Source: Patescibacteria group bacterium UBA2193 | GTDB taxonomy: Bacteria; Patescibacteriota; Minisyncoccia; Moranbacterales; DUUL01 | Assembly (NCBI GenBank): GCA_002327335.1 | Contig: DCVH01000021.1 | Location: forward strand, 33,668 to 61,374 | Length of the DNA: 27,707 nt | Direction: 5' to 3' | Notes under the pieces: generated by a model | The model's database searches: none | The model's input: the letters and a program-made list of their open reading frames with translations, nothing else | Told to the model about the DNA's origin: nothing | Shown here: positions 15,561 to 23,052 of the stretch, one piece after another | Position numbering within the stretch: the stretch's first letter is position 1 | How the letters are laid out: the number at the start of each line of letters is the position of its first letter | Program-made: the position numbers and the translations under genes

Positions 15561-16028
15561 CTAAGCAAAATGAGCAAAAGCCTTGTTAGCCTCGGCCATT
15601 CTGTGTGTATCGTCTCGTTTTTTTATTGCAGCACCTTTCTTTTGAGATGCCTCAACAAGTTCTTCAGCAAGACAATCAGCCATCCCTTTTCCTTTTCTTG
15701 ACTTTGCAGCACTTTTGATCCAACGCATCGCCAAAGTGATTCTTCGGTCGCCCATAACTGGAACCGGGACTTGATAACTTGCTCCTCCGATTCTTTTTCC
15801 CTTTAACTCCATCAATGGAGAAACATTTTTAATGGCTTGTTCGAAAACATTCAATCCGCCTCTTTTTGTTCTTTCGTGAATCAACTCAAAAGTTTCACTA
15901 ATGATTTTTTGAGCTGTTGATCTTTTCCCTCGCTCCATAATATAACCAACAAATCTTCCCACTAGAATGGAATTGAATTGTGGATCTGGTCTCCAATTTT
16001 TTTTATATACTCGCTTTTTTCTTGGCAT
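15561..16028 (-). CDS. rpsG: Ribosomal protein S7
   Basis: S7 nucleates assembly of the 3' major domain of 16S rRNA and lines the E site/mRNA exit. The 155 residues are standard length. Typical segments are MPRKKRVYKK, ILVGRFVGYIMERGKRSTAQKII, the GGASYQVPVPV loop that contacts RNA, and the C-terminal KRDDTHRMAEANKAFAHFA. It lies 22 bases after rpsL and 34 before fusA, in the usual str order. Confidence 0.97.
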   Translation of the reverse strand: MPRKKRVYKKNWRPDPQFNSILVGRFVGYIMERGKRSTAQKIISETFELIHERTKRGGLNVFEQAIKNVSPLMELKGKRIGGASYQVPVPVMGDRRITLAMRWIKSAAKSRKGKGMADCLAEELVEASQKKGAAIKKRDDTHRMAEANKAFAHFA

Positions 16029-16050
16029 ACTTTTTCTGATTTATTCTAAA

Positions 16051-16470
16051 TTATTTCTCTTCCTTAGGTTTCTTTGCTCCGTATTTCGATCGTCCTTGTT
16101 TTCTGTCTGAAACACCAGAAGTGTCCAAAACTCCTCGAACAATATGATAACGAACACCTGGAAGGTCTTTTACTCTTCCTCCTCGAAGCATCACGATTGA
16201 GTGTTCTTGAAGATTGTGTCCGACTCCAGGAATATAGGCGGTAACTTCCATTCCGTTCGTCAATTTCACTCTAGCGATTTTTCGCAAAGCAGAGTTCGGC
16301 TTCTTTGGAGTGGTTGTTGCAACTTTCACGCAAACACCTCTCTTGAAAGGAGAAGAATAATCAACTGGTTTATTTTGGATAGAATTAAAGCCATAAGTCA
16401 TAGCTGGTGACTTCGGTTTCTTTTTCGTAGATTTTCTTGATTTTTTTATTAACTGATTTATTGTAGGCAC
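16051..16470 (-). CDS. rpsL: Ribosomal protein S12
   Basis: S12 sits at the decoding centre and controls accuracy. The 139 residues are about 13-15 longer than E. coli S12, owing to an insertion before KRGVCVKV (about residues 21-42), as in the long Firmicutes-type S12. The conserved decoding loop TTTPKKPNSALRK (K56, equivalent to E. coli Lys42, unmutated) and RGGRVKDLPGVRYH are present, so the sequence shows no classical streptomycin-resistance change at Lys42. The start codon is GTG (16470-16468), giving MPTINQLIKK, the expected N-terminus. First gene of the str cluster, with a strong promoter upstream. Confidence 0.97.
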   Translation of the reverse strand: MPTINQLIKKSRKSTKKKPKSPAMTYGFNSIQNKPVDYSSPFKRGVCVKVATTTPKKPNSALRKIARVKLTNGMEVTAYIPGVGHNLQEHSIVMLRGGRVKDLPGVRYHIVRGVLDTSGVSDRKQGRSKYGAKKPKEEK

Positions 16471-16545
16471 AGTTTTTCTCTATTAAAATTTATTATTAAT
16501 TCAACCTCAACCATATTTTTTATGGATCTTAAATAGACTCTAGTT

Positions 16546-16574
16546 AATATACAAAAACTATTATGAGATGTCAA
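16546..16574 (-). promoter_or_regulatory. str cluster (rpsL) promoter
   Basis: On the minus strand, a consensus TTGACA (16574-16569), 17-base spacer and TATATT (16551-16546) form the strongest promoter in the window. The leader to the GTG is about 70 bases. A 6-bp inverted repeat (ATGAGA 16563-16568 / TCTCAT 16577-16582) brackets the -35 box. It could be an operator or the weak end of ftsZ transcription. Confidence 0.8.
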
Positions 16575-16604
16575 CCTCTCATGCTGTTTAAATAATCCTA
16601 TTTT

Positions 16605-17864
16605 CTATTTTCCCATTTTCTTTCGAATAAACGCAGGGATATCCAAATCATCATCTTCAACGCTTTCCTCCAGTGGGCTTCGCTCTTCATCAAATTTCTT
16701 TATGTTCTGCCTCTCTGATATTTTTTCCTCGATTATCATCGAAGGAGATTCCTTTGAAGATTCCGTCATTATTTCTTTCTTGCTAAATTCACTAATTATT
16801 TCTCTATCCAAGTCATCCCTTTTACTGTTTGTGTTTATTGAAACTCCAACTGGTCTGCTGGTAGTCTTGGGTCGATTAAACAATGACTCATTCCCAGCAT
16901 GAAAAACTTCTTCTTCAAAACCAGTAGCGACAACAGTAATTTTAATTTCACCTTTTTTAACAGTGTCTTCAGTGGAAGCTCCAAAAATAATTCTTGCATT
17001 TGGATCAACATTTTCAGTAATGATGTTCGCAGCTTCGTTCACTTCAAGCATCGTCAAATCCTCTCCTCCTGTAATGTTGAATAGAACACCCTTTGCTCCA
17101 TCAATAGAAATATCCAAAAGAGGTGAATTAATAGCTTGTTTTGCGGCCTGAACTGCTCGACTTTCACCGGAAGCAATTCCAATTCCCATTAAAGCTGATC
17201 CGCTTTCTTGCATAACCGATCGAACGTCAGCAAAGTCAACATTAACAATCCCGGGCTTCGTAATTAAATCCGAAATACCCTGCACTCCTTGACGAAGAAC
17301 ATCATCAACAATCTGAAAAGCATTTACCAGCGATGTATTTCTATCAATCACTTGCAATAATTTGTCATTTTGAATTGAAATCATTGTATCCACCCTGTCT
17401 TTGAGATTTTCCAAAGATTCCTCAGCAACAACACTTCGCTGTCTTCCCTCAAAAGAAAAAGGCCTTGTGACAACACCAACTGTTAAAGCGCCTGCTTCCT
17501 TCGCTGCTTCAGCCACAATCGGTCCAGCGCCTGAACCAGTTCCTCCACCAGCTCCATAAACAACGAAAACCATATCACAACTTTTAAGTGATTCCTGAAT
17601 CTCGTCTCTGTTTTCTTCTGCCGCCTGTCTTCCGAGCTCCGGATTCATTCCAGCCCCCAGACCCTTGGTGAGATTCTTCCCTATATGAATTTTTTCGCTA
17701 GCCTTGCAATGATGAAGATCTTGAGCATCAGTATTGATTGCCACAAATTCAACCCCAGATAATTTACATTCGATCATTCTGGTAATTGCATTAGAACCGG
17801 ATCCTCCGACTCCAACCACCTTTATTCTTGCAAAAGTTTCTACATCGGGTTTTATTTCCGCCAT
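16605..17864 (-). CDS. ftsZ: Cell division protein FtsZ
   Basis: This tubulin-like GTPase forms the cytokinetic ring at midcell. Length 419. Visible are the N-terminal IKVVGVGGSGSNAI (14-27), the tubulin signature GAGGGTGSGAGP (104-115), the T5/T6 region RPFSFEGRQR, and the T7 catalytic loop NVDFADV with D210 and D213. A variable acidic linker follows (about 330-405), then the conserved C-terminal peptide DIPAFIRKKMGK, which binds FtsA. It lies 111 bases downstream of ftsA and has its own promoter. It is followed by the str promoter rather than by a clear terminator. Confidence 0.98.
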   Translation of the reverse strand: MAEIKPDVETFARIKVVGVGGSGSNAITRMIECKLSGVEFVAINTDAQDLHHCKASEKIHIGKNLTKGLGAGMNPELGRQAAEENRDEIQESLKSCDMVFVVYGAGGGTGSGAGPIVAEAAKEAGALTVGVVTRPFSFEGRQRSVVAEESLENLKDRVDTMISIQNDKLLQVIDRNTSLVNAFQIVDDVLRQGVQGISDLITKPGIVNVDFADVRSVMQESGSALMGIGIASGESRAVQAAKQAINSPLLDISIDGAKGVLFNITGGEDLTMLEVNEAANIITENVDPNARIIFGASTEDTVKKGEIKITVVATGFEEEVFHAGNESLFNRPKTTSRPVGVSINTNSKRDDLDREIISEFSKKEIMTESSKESPSMIIEEKISERQNIKKFDEERSPLEESVEDDDLDIPAFIRKKMGK

Positions 17865-17906
17865 CGTTTTTTATTAATAAAATTACAATTTTCCACCTAA
17901 TCTATT

Positions 17907-17944
17907 TTGACTTTTAAAGATATCAAACTAATACAAAAAGTCAA
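17907..17944. repeat. Inverted repeat enclosing the ftsZ core promoter
   Basis: TTGACTTTT (17907-17915) and AAAAGTCAA (17936-17944) are perfect 9-bp inverted repeats, 20 bases apart. The right arm contains the minus-strand -35 box of the ftsZ promoter, and the left arm falls around or just after the expected transcript start. This placement would suit a dimeric repressor or looped regulator, but no such protein is identified. Confidence 0.5.
17917..17944 (-). promoter_or_regulatory. ftsZ promoter
   Basis: On the minus strand, TTGACT (17944-17939), 16-base spacer and TATCTT (17922-17917) preceded by TGA (extended -10). The leader is about 45 bases to the ftsZ ATG. It lies in the 111-base ftsA-ftsZ gap and allows ftsZ to be expressed above ftsA. 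Confidence 0.6.
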
Positions 17945-17975
17945 GAAAGAAAAAAATTGTCCAAATAAAAAATCA

Positions 17976-19244
17976 TTAAAAAAACTTTTTAAACCATTTT
18001 TTGATATCATCAACTGTTTCCTTCATCGGCAAGTTATCCAAAACATTTTTGCTGAAGCCGCCTCTCCCTCTATCAATTTCGCTGGAAACATTCATCATGT
18101 CATTCTCAATTCCCCAGAGAATCATGCCAACGGCAACAGAAAAAGAAGGGTCATCCACCTTATCAATCAAACCCGAAAGTTCGACCGGGAAACCAACTTG
18201 TGCCGGCAACTTCAATGTTTCCTTTGTAACATCAACTACTCCCTGCAATTTTGCTCCGCCACCAGTTAAAACTGCTCCAGCTGGCAATAAAGCCGAACGA
18301 TTTATTTTCTTTAGCTCCTTTTCCACCATAATTAAGATTTCTTCCATTCTAGCTTCAATTATTTCTGCAACATGTTGTCTGGAGACACTTCCCTCTTCGC
18401 TTGAATCAATTTCCGAAAGATTGATTTGCTCCTGTTTTCCAATTTCAGAAGGCAATGCTGAACCATATTCAATTTTCACTTTTTCTGCAACATCAATAGA
18501 GGTTCGTAGGCCGATAGCCACATCGTTAGTGATGTGACCAGCCCCAACTGGAATCACTGTTAAATGAACCAATTCCCTCTCCTCATAAACCGCCAAAGAA
18601 GTTGTTCCGCCTCCAATATCAACGAGTGCAACGCCAAGTTCTTCTTGTCTTTTATTCAAGACAGCCCGAGCCGCGGCAAGAGGCGCAACGATAAACCCAT
18701 TAATATCAAAACCTGCATTATAGATGCATTTTGATAAATTCTTCAGATGAGGAGAAAAACCAGTAACCAAAATTCCTTGCATTTCCAATCGAACTCCATT
18801 CATTCCGACGGGATCTTTTATTCCCTCTTGATTATCGAGGATGAATTTCTGAGGAACAATATGCAAAATTTCCTGATTATGAGAAAGACTGACTGCTTGA
18901 CTTGCTTCGATCACTCTCTCGACATCATCGTCCGTCACCTCTCCATCCGCTCGTCCAACAGCAATCACTCCTTTTGTTTCAATGGAATTAAGGTGACTTC
19001 CCCCAACTGAAACATAAACATCTTTGACTGGCACGCCGGCCATTTTCTCAGCTTTTTCAACAGAATCTTTAATTGACTGTGCAACATCTTCCAAATCTAC
19101 AATAATTCCCTTTCTCATCCCATTAGAAATGGAGACTCCCATCCCAATGATTCGAGGCTTTCCGTCTGGAATTATTTGAGCAATAACAGTTCTGATATTT
19201 GTTGAACCGATATCAAGTGCAACTATATAATCCTGCTTAGACAT
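17976..19244 (-). CDS. ftsA: Cell division protein FtsA
   Basis: This actin-like ATPase tethers FtsZ to the membrane. Length 422, typical. Nucleotide-fold motifs are ALDIGSTNIRTVIAQ (9-23; phosphate 1), LVDIGGGTTSLAVYEE (phosphate 2) and LTGGGAKLQGV (adenosine). The FtsA-specific 1C region lies at about 84-165 (KDVYVSVGGSHLNSIETKGV). The protein ends in the amphipathic membrane-targeting helix DDIKKWFKKFF. It is immediately upstream of ftsZ, as in most bacteria, and has a strong promoter at 19388-19416 with a leader of about 135 bases. Confidence 0.97.
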   Translation of the reverse strand: MSKQDYIVALDIGSTNIRTVIAQIIPDGKPRIIGMGVSISNGMRKGIIVDLEDVAQSIKDSVEKAEKMAGVPVKDVYVSVGGSHLNSIETKGVIAVGRADGEVTDDDVERVIEASQAVSLSHNQEILHIVPQKFILDNQEGIKDPVGMNGVRLEMQGILVTGFSPHLKNLSKCIYNAGFDINGFIVAPLAAARAVLNKRQEELGVALVDIGGGTTSLAVYEERELVHLTVIPVGAGHITNDVAIGLRTSIDVAEKVKIEYGSALPSEIGKQEQINLSEIDSSEEGSVSRQHVAEIIEARMEEILIMVEKELKKINRSALLPAGAVLTGGGAKLQGVVDVTKETLKLPAQVGFPVELSGLIDKVDDPSFSVAVGMILWGIENDMMNVSSEIDRGRGGFSKNVLDNLPMKETVDDIKKWFKKFF

Positions 19245-19387
19245 TTTTGTTTTATAAAATATGATTTATTATTTTTTTTGAATATAGTGGAACACGGCAC
19301 CAAAAAATCAAGCCTCTTTCCAGAAAAACAAACCACGAACAGTTTTTAATGACTGCGGTTATTTCTCAAGAACAACACCTTTTCTTT

Positions 19388-19416
19388 ATTATACAACTAA
19401 TTGATTTTTTTTACAA
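19388..19416 (-). promoter_or_regulatory. ftsA promoter
   Basis: On the minus strand, TTGTAA (19416-19411), 17-base spacer and TATAAT (19393-19388). It begins only nine bases after the stop of the upstream thioredoxin-CcdA gene, and no terminator separates them. The leader of about 135 bases is long for this window; I found only short imperfect pairings in it. Confidence 0.7.
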
Positions 19417-19424
19417 ATTTCACG

Positions 19425-20684
19425 TTACAACCAATTCTGCCAAAGAGCGATTGAAAGAAACACCAACAAAACACCGGCAATGAGACGCATGTATTTTTTT
19501 GAAGAGTTTCTCCAATTTTCAAGATCCTCAGTCTTTTTCTCCAAAAATATCACCAAAACAACAATTACTATTAAAGGCAAAATGAAGAATAAGTTATACA
19601 AAACAATGTGCCAAAAATAGGAAATGTCGCTTTTCATGAGGACCGAGATATAGGCGAGAGGCAAACCTGAAGTGCACGGCAGTTCAACAATGCTAGCCAA
19701 AATTGCCAATAATATGGCGCTTGGGATTGTTCCCTTTTTTACCAAATTTTCAAGAGTTGGTTTTACCGACTTTGGAATTTCAAGCGATAAAAATTTTCCG
19801 TAAAAGAAAAAATCTTTTACCAAGATCATCCCCGCTATAAAAGTTAAAATAGAAATAACGATTCTAGCCTGACTTGCAATGTTAAGAAAATCAACCACCT
19901 GAAGAATGCCATACATAAAAAGAAAATAAACAACAAAAGTTGTCACAACAAAAGCAATCCCGGCCTTCAATGCCCTCTTTTTCGAACCAATCGCAAGCAA
20001 GTAGGATAAAACAAAAAATAAAACTGAAAACATACAAGGATTTATCCCGTCAGCCAATCCAAGAACTACTCCCAAAATACAAGGCGAAGAAAGATCGTCT
20101 GCGCAAATTTCTTTTCCAAAAACCATCACGGTTGTCTCGCTGTCATGCTTATGAGAATCATCTTCTTTCTTTTTATCGCCGAATATTTCAACAGCAAGCT
20201 CTTCGCTGATTGAAACTTGAGAAATTTTCGACAAACCAAGCACTTCGTCAATCTTGGAATCACAAGCATTCAATGAACACTCCTTGATACGATCTTCAAT
20301 TTGCTTTCCAATATTTTTTTCGTTGTCAAACCCAACTGTTGCCCTATTCCCAATAATTGTCACTGGAACATTGCCACTTAAACCATATTCTTCCGCAATC
20401 TGACTAAATAAATTTTTTCCCTTGAAACCAGTTACATCAAAATATTGAACTTCCAAATTTGAATATTTCTCTTCCATCTTTGGCAAAAACTTTTTTTCTT
20501 CCTGACAGTGCGGACAAGTTGGTGTGCCAAAAAAGAAAATTCTAACTTGATAAGCCTGGTTAGTTATGATTGCATCTTCACTGCCAGTTTCTGCTAAAGC
20601 ATCCTTCATAAAAAAAGAACTAGAAAGAAATACCGACACCATCATTGCTATGCCTATAAAAAATATTTTGAAATAAGTTTTCAT
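19425..20684 (-). CDS. Thioredoxin-like domain fused to a CcdA/DsbD-type membrane electron carrier
   Basis: A 419-residue protein. It opens with a signal/membrane segment (about 5-31, ending near ALA), followed by an extracytoplasmic thioredoxin fold with the redox motif CPHC (57-60) and cis-Pro in NVPVTI (P107). Further Cys pairs C136/C141 and C194/C202 flank a His/Asp-rich linker (around 174-183). The C-terminal half has about six membrane helices of the CcdA/DsbD family, with the paired redox Cys in GINPC (C217) and VELPC (C337). DsbD/CcdA proteins pass electrons from cytoplasmic thioredoxin to the outside; fused to a CPHC domain it would reduce, isomerise or oxidise exported thiols. Direction is not decided by sequence. 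It follows rodA by 66 bases. Confidence 0.85.
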   Translation of the reverse strand: MKTYFKIFFIGIAMMVSVFLSSSFFMKDALAETGSEDAIITNQAYQVRIFFFGTPTCPHCQEEKKFLPKMEEKYSNLEVQYFDVTGFKGKNLFSQIAEEYGLSGNVPVTIIGNRATVGFDNEKNIGKQIEDRIKECSLNACDSKIDEVLGLSKISQVSISEELAVEIFGDKKKEDDSHKHDSETTVMVFGKEICADDLSSPCILGVVLGLADGINPCMFSVLFFVLSYLLAIGSKKRALKAGIAFVVTTFVVYFLFMYGILQVVDFLNIASQARIVISILTFIAGMILVKDFFFYGKFLSLEIPKSVKPTLENLVKKGTIPSAILLAILASIVELPCTSGLPLAYISVLMKSDISYFWHIVLYNLFFILPLIVIVVLVIFLEKKTEDLENWRNSSKKYMRLIAGVLLVFLSIALWQNWL

Positions 20685-20750
20685 TTTCTAAGATAAATTA
20701 TTACAGCCTTTTTAGTTTATAATGTTAACAAAAAAATGTCTAATTGATTA

Positions 20751-21878
20751 TCAATCAAGATCATTCATCGAAGAAATTCTCTTTCGATGTCGTAATTTCC
20801 AAACATTCTGCGTGATTCCAATCGCCATTAAAGAAATAATCAAAAAGCTTCCCCCATAACTCACAAGTGGCAACGAAAGCCCTGCCACTGGCATTATTCC
20901 CAAATTCATTCCAATGTTAACCAGGGCATGAAAAAAGAACATTACCAAAACCCCTCCCGTTAATAATTGCCCAAAATCATCTCTTGATTGATCTGCTGTC
21001 TTTTTGAGTCGATAAAACAATATCCACAAAATAGCAAGCAAAAGAAAAACTCCGACAAAACCGCTTTCTTCGGCGATTGCCGCATAAATAAAATCGGTGT
21101 GTCGCTCTGGCAAAAAATTAAGATGACTTTGCGAACCGTGTCCCAACCCTTTCCCTGTCATCCCGCCCGATCCAACTGCCACCATTGATTGAATAATATT
21201 ATAGCCACTCCCCAAGGGATCATTTTGAGGATTTAACAAAATTTGAACACGATCTTTTTGATAATCTTTCAGAAAAAAACCCCAGCCAACCAAGATAACA
21301 ATTACACCGGAAATTATAAGCATAAAGAAAATTCTTTTATCAACTCCAGCCAAAAATAACATGCCAACCCAAGTGATAACCAAAACTGATGCGGACCCAA
21401 AATCGGGCTGAAGCATCACAAAAAAAACCGGGATGGCAAGATAGACAAGTGAAGCGAGAAACTCCTTCCCCCCTATTCCCATTGACATTTTTTTGGCAAA
21501 AAATTTAGCCATAAAAATTATCATAAAAATTTTCATCAGCTCCACCGGCTGAAAATTAAATGGTCCCAGACTAAACCAGCCAGAAGTTCCCCTGATAGTT
21601 TGCCCCCAAATAAGGACTGCGATTAAAGAAAAATTTCCAATCACATACAAGATTCCCGCATGGCTTTTCCAAATTCGATAATCCAGAAAACTAAAGCCAA
21701 TAAAAAAAACAAAACCAATAATCAAAAAAATCACCTGCTTTTCAAAATTATTGAAGCCGTCCCCATCCTGAGAAATTGAAAGTGAATAAATCGCCACCAG
21801 CCCCAAAGCCAAAAGAAAGAGTGTCGCCGAAATGGACACCCAGTCAAAATTGCTATATTTTGATATTTTAGAAAACAT
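20751..21878 (-). CDS. rodA: RodA, SEDS-family peptidoglycan glycosyltransferase
   Basis: A polytopic membrane protein that polymerises lipid II for cell elongation together with a class B PBP. About 375 residues with around ten membrane helices. Key motifs: GWFSLGPFNFQPVELMKI, GSGYNIIQS, and LPERHTDFIYAAIAEESG, which holds the essential SEDS aspartate (D275 counting from the longest start), followed by PLVSYGGS. The ATG at 21878 (MFSKISKYSNFDW) is chosen because it places a short basic stretch before the first helix. An in-frame ATG at 21917 would add 13 residues and begin 16 bases after mltG. No partner PBP2 gene is in the window. RodA is favoured over FtsW by sequence feel and by the neighbouring mltG, but the two are close relatives. 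Confidence 0.9.
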   Translation of the reverse strand: MFSKISKYSNFDWVSISATLFLLALGLVAIYSLSISQDGDGFNNFEKQVIFLIIGFVFFIGFSFLDYRIWKSHAGILYVIGNFSLIAVLIWGQTIRGTSGWFSLGPFNFQPVELMKIFMIIFMAKFFAKKMSMGIGGKEFLASLVYLAIPVFFVMLQPDFGSASVLVITWVGMLFLAGVDKRIFFMLIISGVIVILVGWGFFLKDYQKDRVQILLNPQNDPLGSGYNIIQSMVAVGSGGMTGKGLGHGSQSHLNFLPERHTDFIYAAIAEESGFVGVFLLLAILWILFYRLKKTADQSRDDFGQLLTGGVLVMFFFHALVNIGMNLGIMPVAGLSLPLVSYGGSFLIISLMAIGITQNVWKLRHRKRISSMNDLD

Positions 21879-21933
21879 AAAATTGCATCTTAGACAGATT
21901 CTTAAATCAAAAAACATCTATCACAACCGCCTT

Positions 21934-22983
21934 CTATAAACCATGAATTGCCTTGTTGCGATTATGCTCATCCAGAGTTACCGAATAAACCATTTCTCCT
22001 GTACTTGGATCAGTTAGAAAGAAATAATAATCATTCTGATCCGGATGAACCGCTGCTCGGATCGCATCAAGCCCTGGATTAGAAATTGGACCCGGTGGCA
22101 ATCCGGCATTTTTATAAGTATTATATGGAGAATCTATTTCAGTATCGTTAATTGAATATTGAGGCTTATCAACTCCAAGAACATAAGCGAGTGTGGCGCA
22201 ACTCTGAAGCGGATATGCATCATTGACCCTTTTCCAAAAAATACCCGAGACGATTCTTCGATCTTCAGCGGTTTTTGCCTCCTTTTCAATGACTGATGCC
22301 ATCGTAACAATTTCATGCAAGCTTTTCCCTTGTCGTTCAATCTCCACTATCAAATCACCGCCGATTTGTTTCTTAAAATTATTTAGAAATTTCATCACCA
22401 GAATTTCAGCCGTGTCTTCTTTGTCAATGAAATAGGTGTCAGGAAAAAGATATCCTTCCAAGTCCACTCCCTTGGGAATATTTTTAACAAAATCATATTC
22501 TTGAAAACTTTTTCCACAAACACAATTTTCAACTTCCTGAAAACAATTACAACCAATCAGTTCCTCAAATTGAGAGCCAATCAGCGAATCAATTTTCTTC
22601 AGTCTTTCTGCTATTTTTTTATTCGTAAAACCTTCTGGCACAGTTATCTTCCTGATTTCCGGTTTATTTTCTCCTTCAATTAAAATAGTTGTAATTTCCG
22701 GGACAGTCAGATTCGGAGCAAGCTCAAAATTTCCAGCCTGAACTTTTCGGCTCAAATCATTTTTCCAAGTATAAAAAAAGAAAAAATATTTATTCGAAAT
22801 AAGCCCGTCTTTCTCCAGCGCGATTCCAATTTCTTCCACTCCCTGTCCTTCTTCGATTTTAAATTCAACTGGAATATTTGAATCGCTAACCGTGGAATTT
22901 AAAGCCAGATATTCAAAAGTTTTGAACCCACCAAGCGCCAAAACAAAAATAACCACCAAAAGAATGAGCGTCTTTTTTATCAT
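21934..22983 (-). CDS. mltG: Endolytic murein transglycosylase MltG
   Basis: This inner-membrane enzyme (YceG/MltG family) cuts nascent glycan strands and is thought to end their synthesis. Length 349. One N-terminal membrane helix (about 4-22), a LysM-like domain (about 38-105; VEFKIEEGQGVEEIGIAL), and the catalytic domain with the essential Glu in ASVIEKEA (E233). It ends in DSPYNTYKNAGLPPGPISNPG and the C-terminal YFFLTDPSTGEMVYS...EHNR. An insertion between the two domains holds CNCFQEVENCVCG (145-157), which typical MltG lacks. It sits between the HlyD-like gene and rodA (16 bases before the longest rodA start), in line with a role beside RodA synthesis. Confidence 0.93.
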   Translation of the reverse strand: MIKKTLILLVVIFVLALGGFKTFEYLALNSTVSDSNIPVEFKIEEGQGVEEIGIALEKDGLISNKYFFFFYTWKNDLSRKVQAGNFELAPNLTVPEITTILIEGENKPEIRKITVPEGFTNKKIAERLKKIDSLIGSQFEELIGCNCFQEVENCVCGKSFQEYDFVKNIPKGVDLEGYLFPDTYFIDKEDTAEILVMKFLNNFKKQIGGDLIVEIERQGKSLHEIVTMASVIEKEAKTAEDRRIVSGIFWKRVNDAYPLQSCATLAYVLGVDKPQYSINDTEIDSPYNTYKNAGLPPGPISNPGLDAIRAAVHPDQNDYYFFLTDPSTGEMVYSVTLDEHNRNKAIHGL

Positions 22984-23021
22984 AAAAAGTAAAATATTTC
23001 TTATTAAAACTATTCAAAAAA

Positions 23022-23027
23022 ATTATA
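23022..23027 (-). promoter_or_regulatory. Possible -10 box before mltG
   Basis: TATAAT on the minus strand in the 69-base gap between the HlyD-like gene and mltG. The -35 at a 17-base spacing (GGTGAA) is poor. The stretch is AT-rich, so chance is possible. Confidence 0.25.
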
Positions 23028-23052
23028 TTTTTCTTAAAAATCTTTTCACCAG

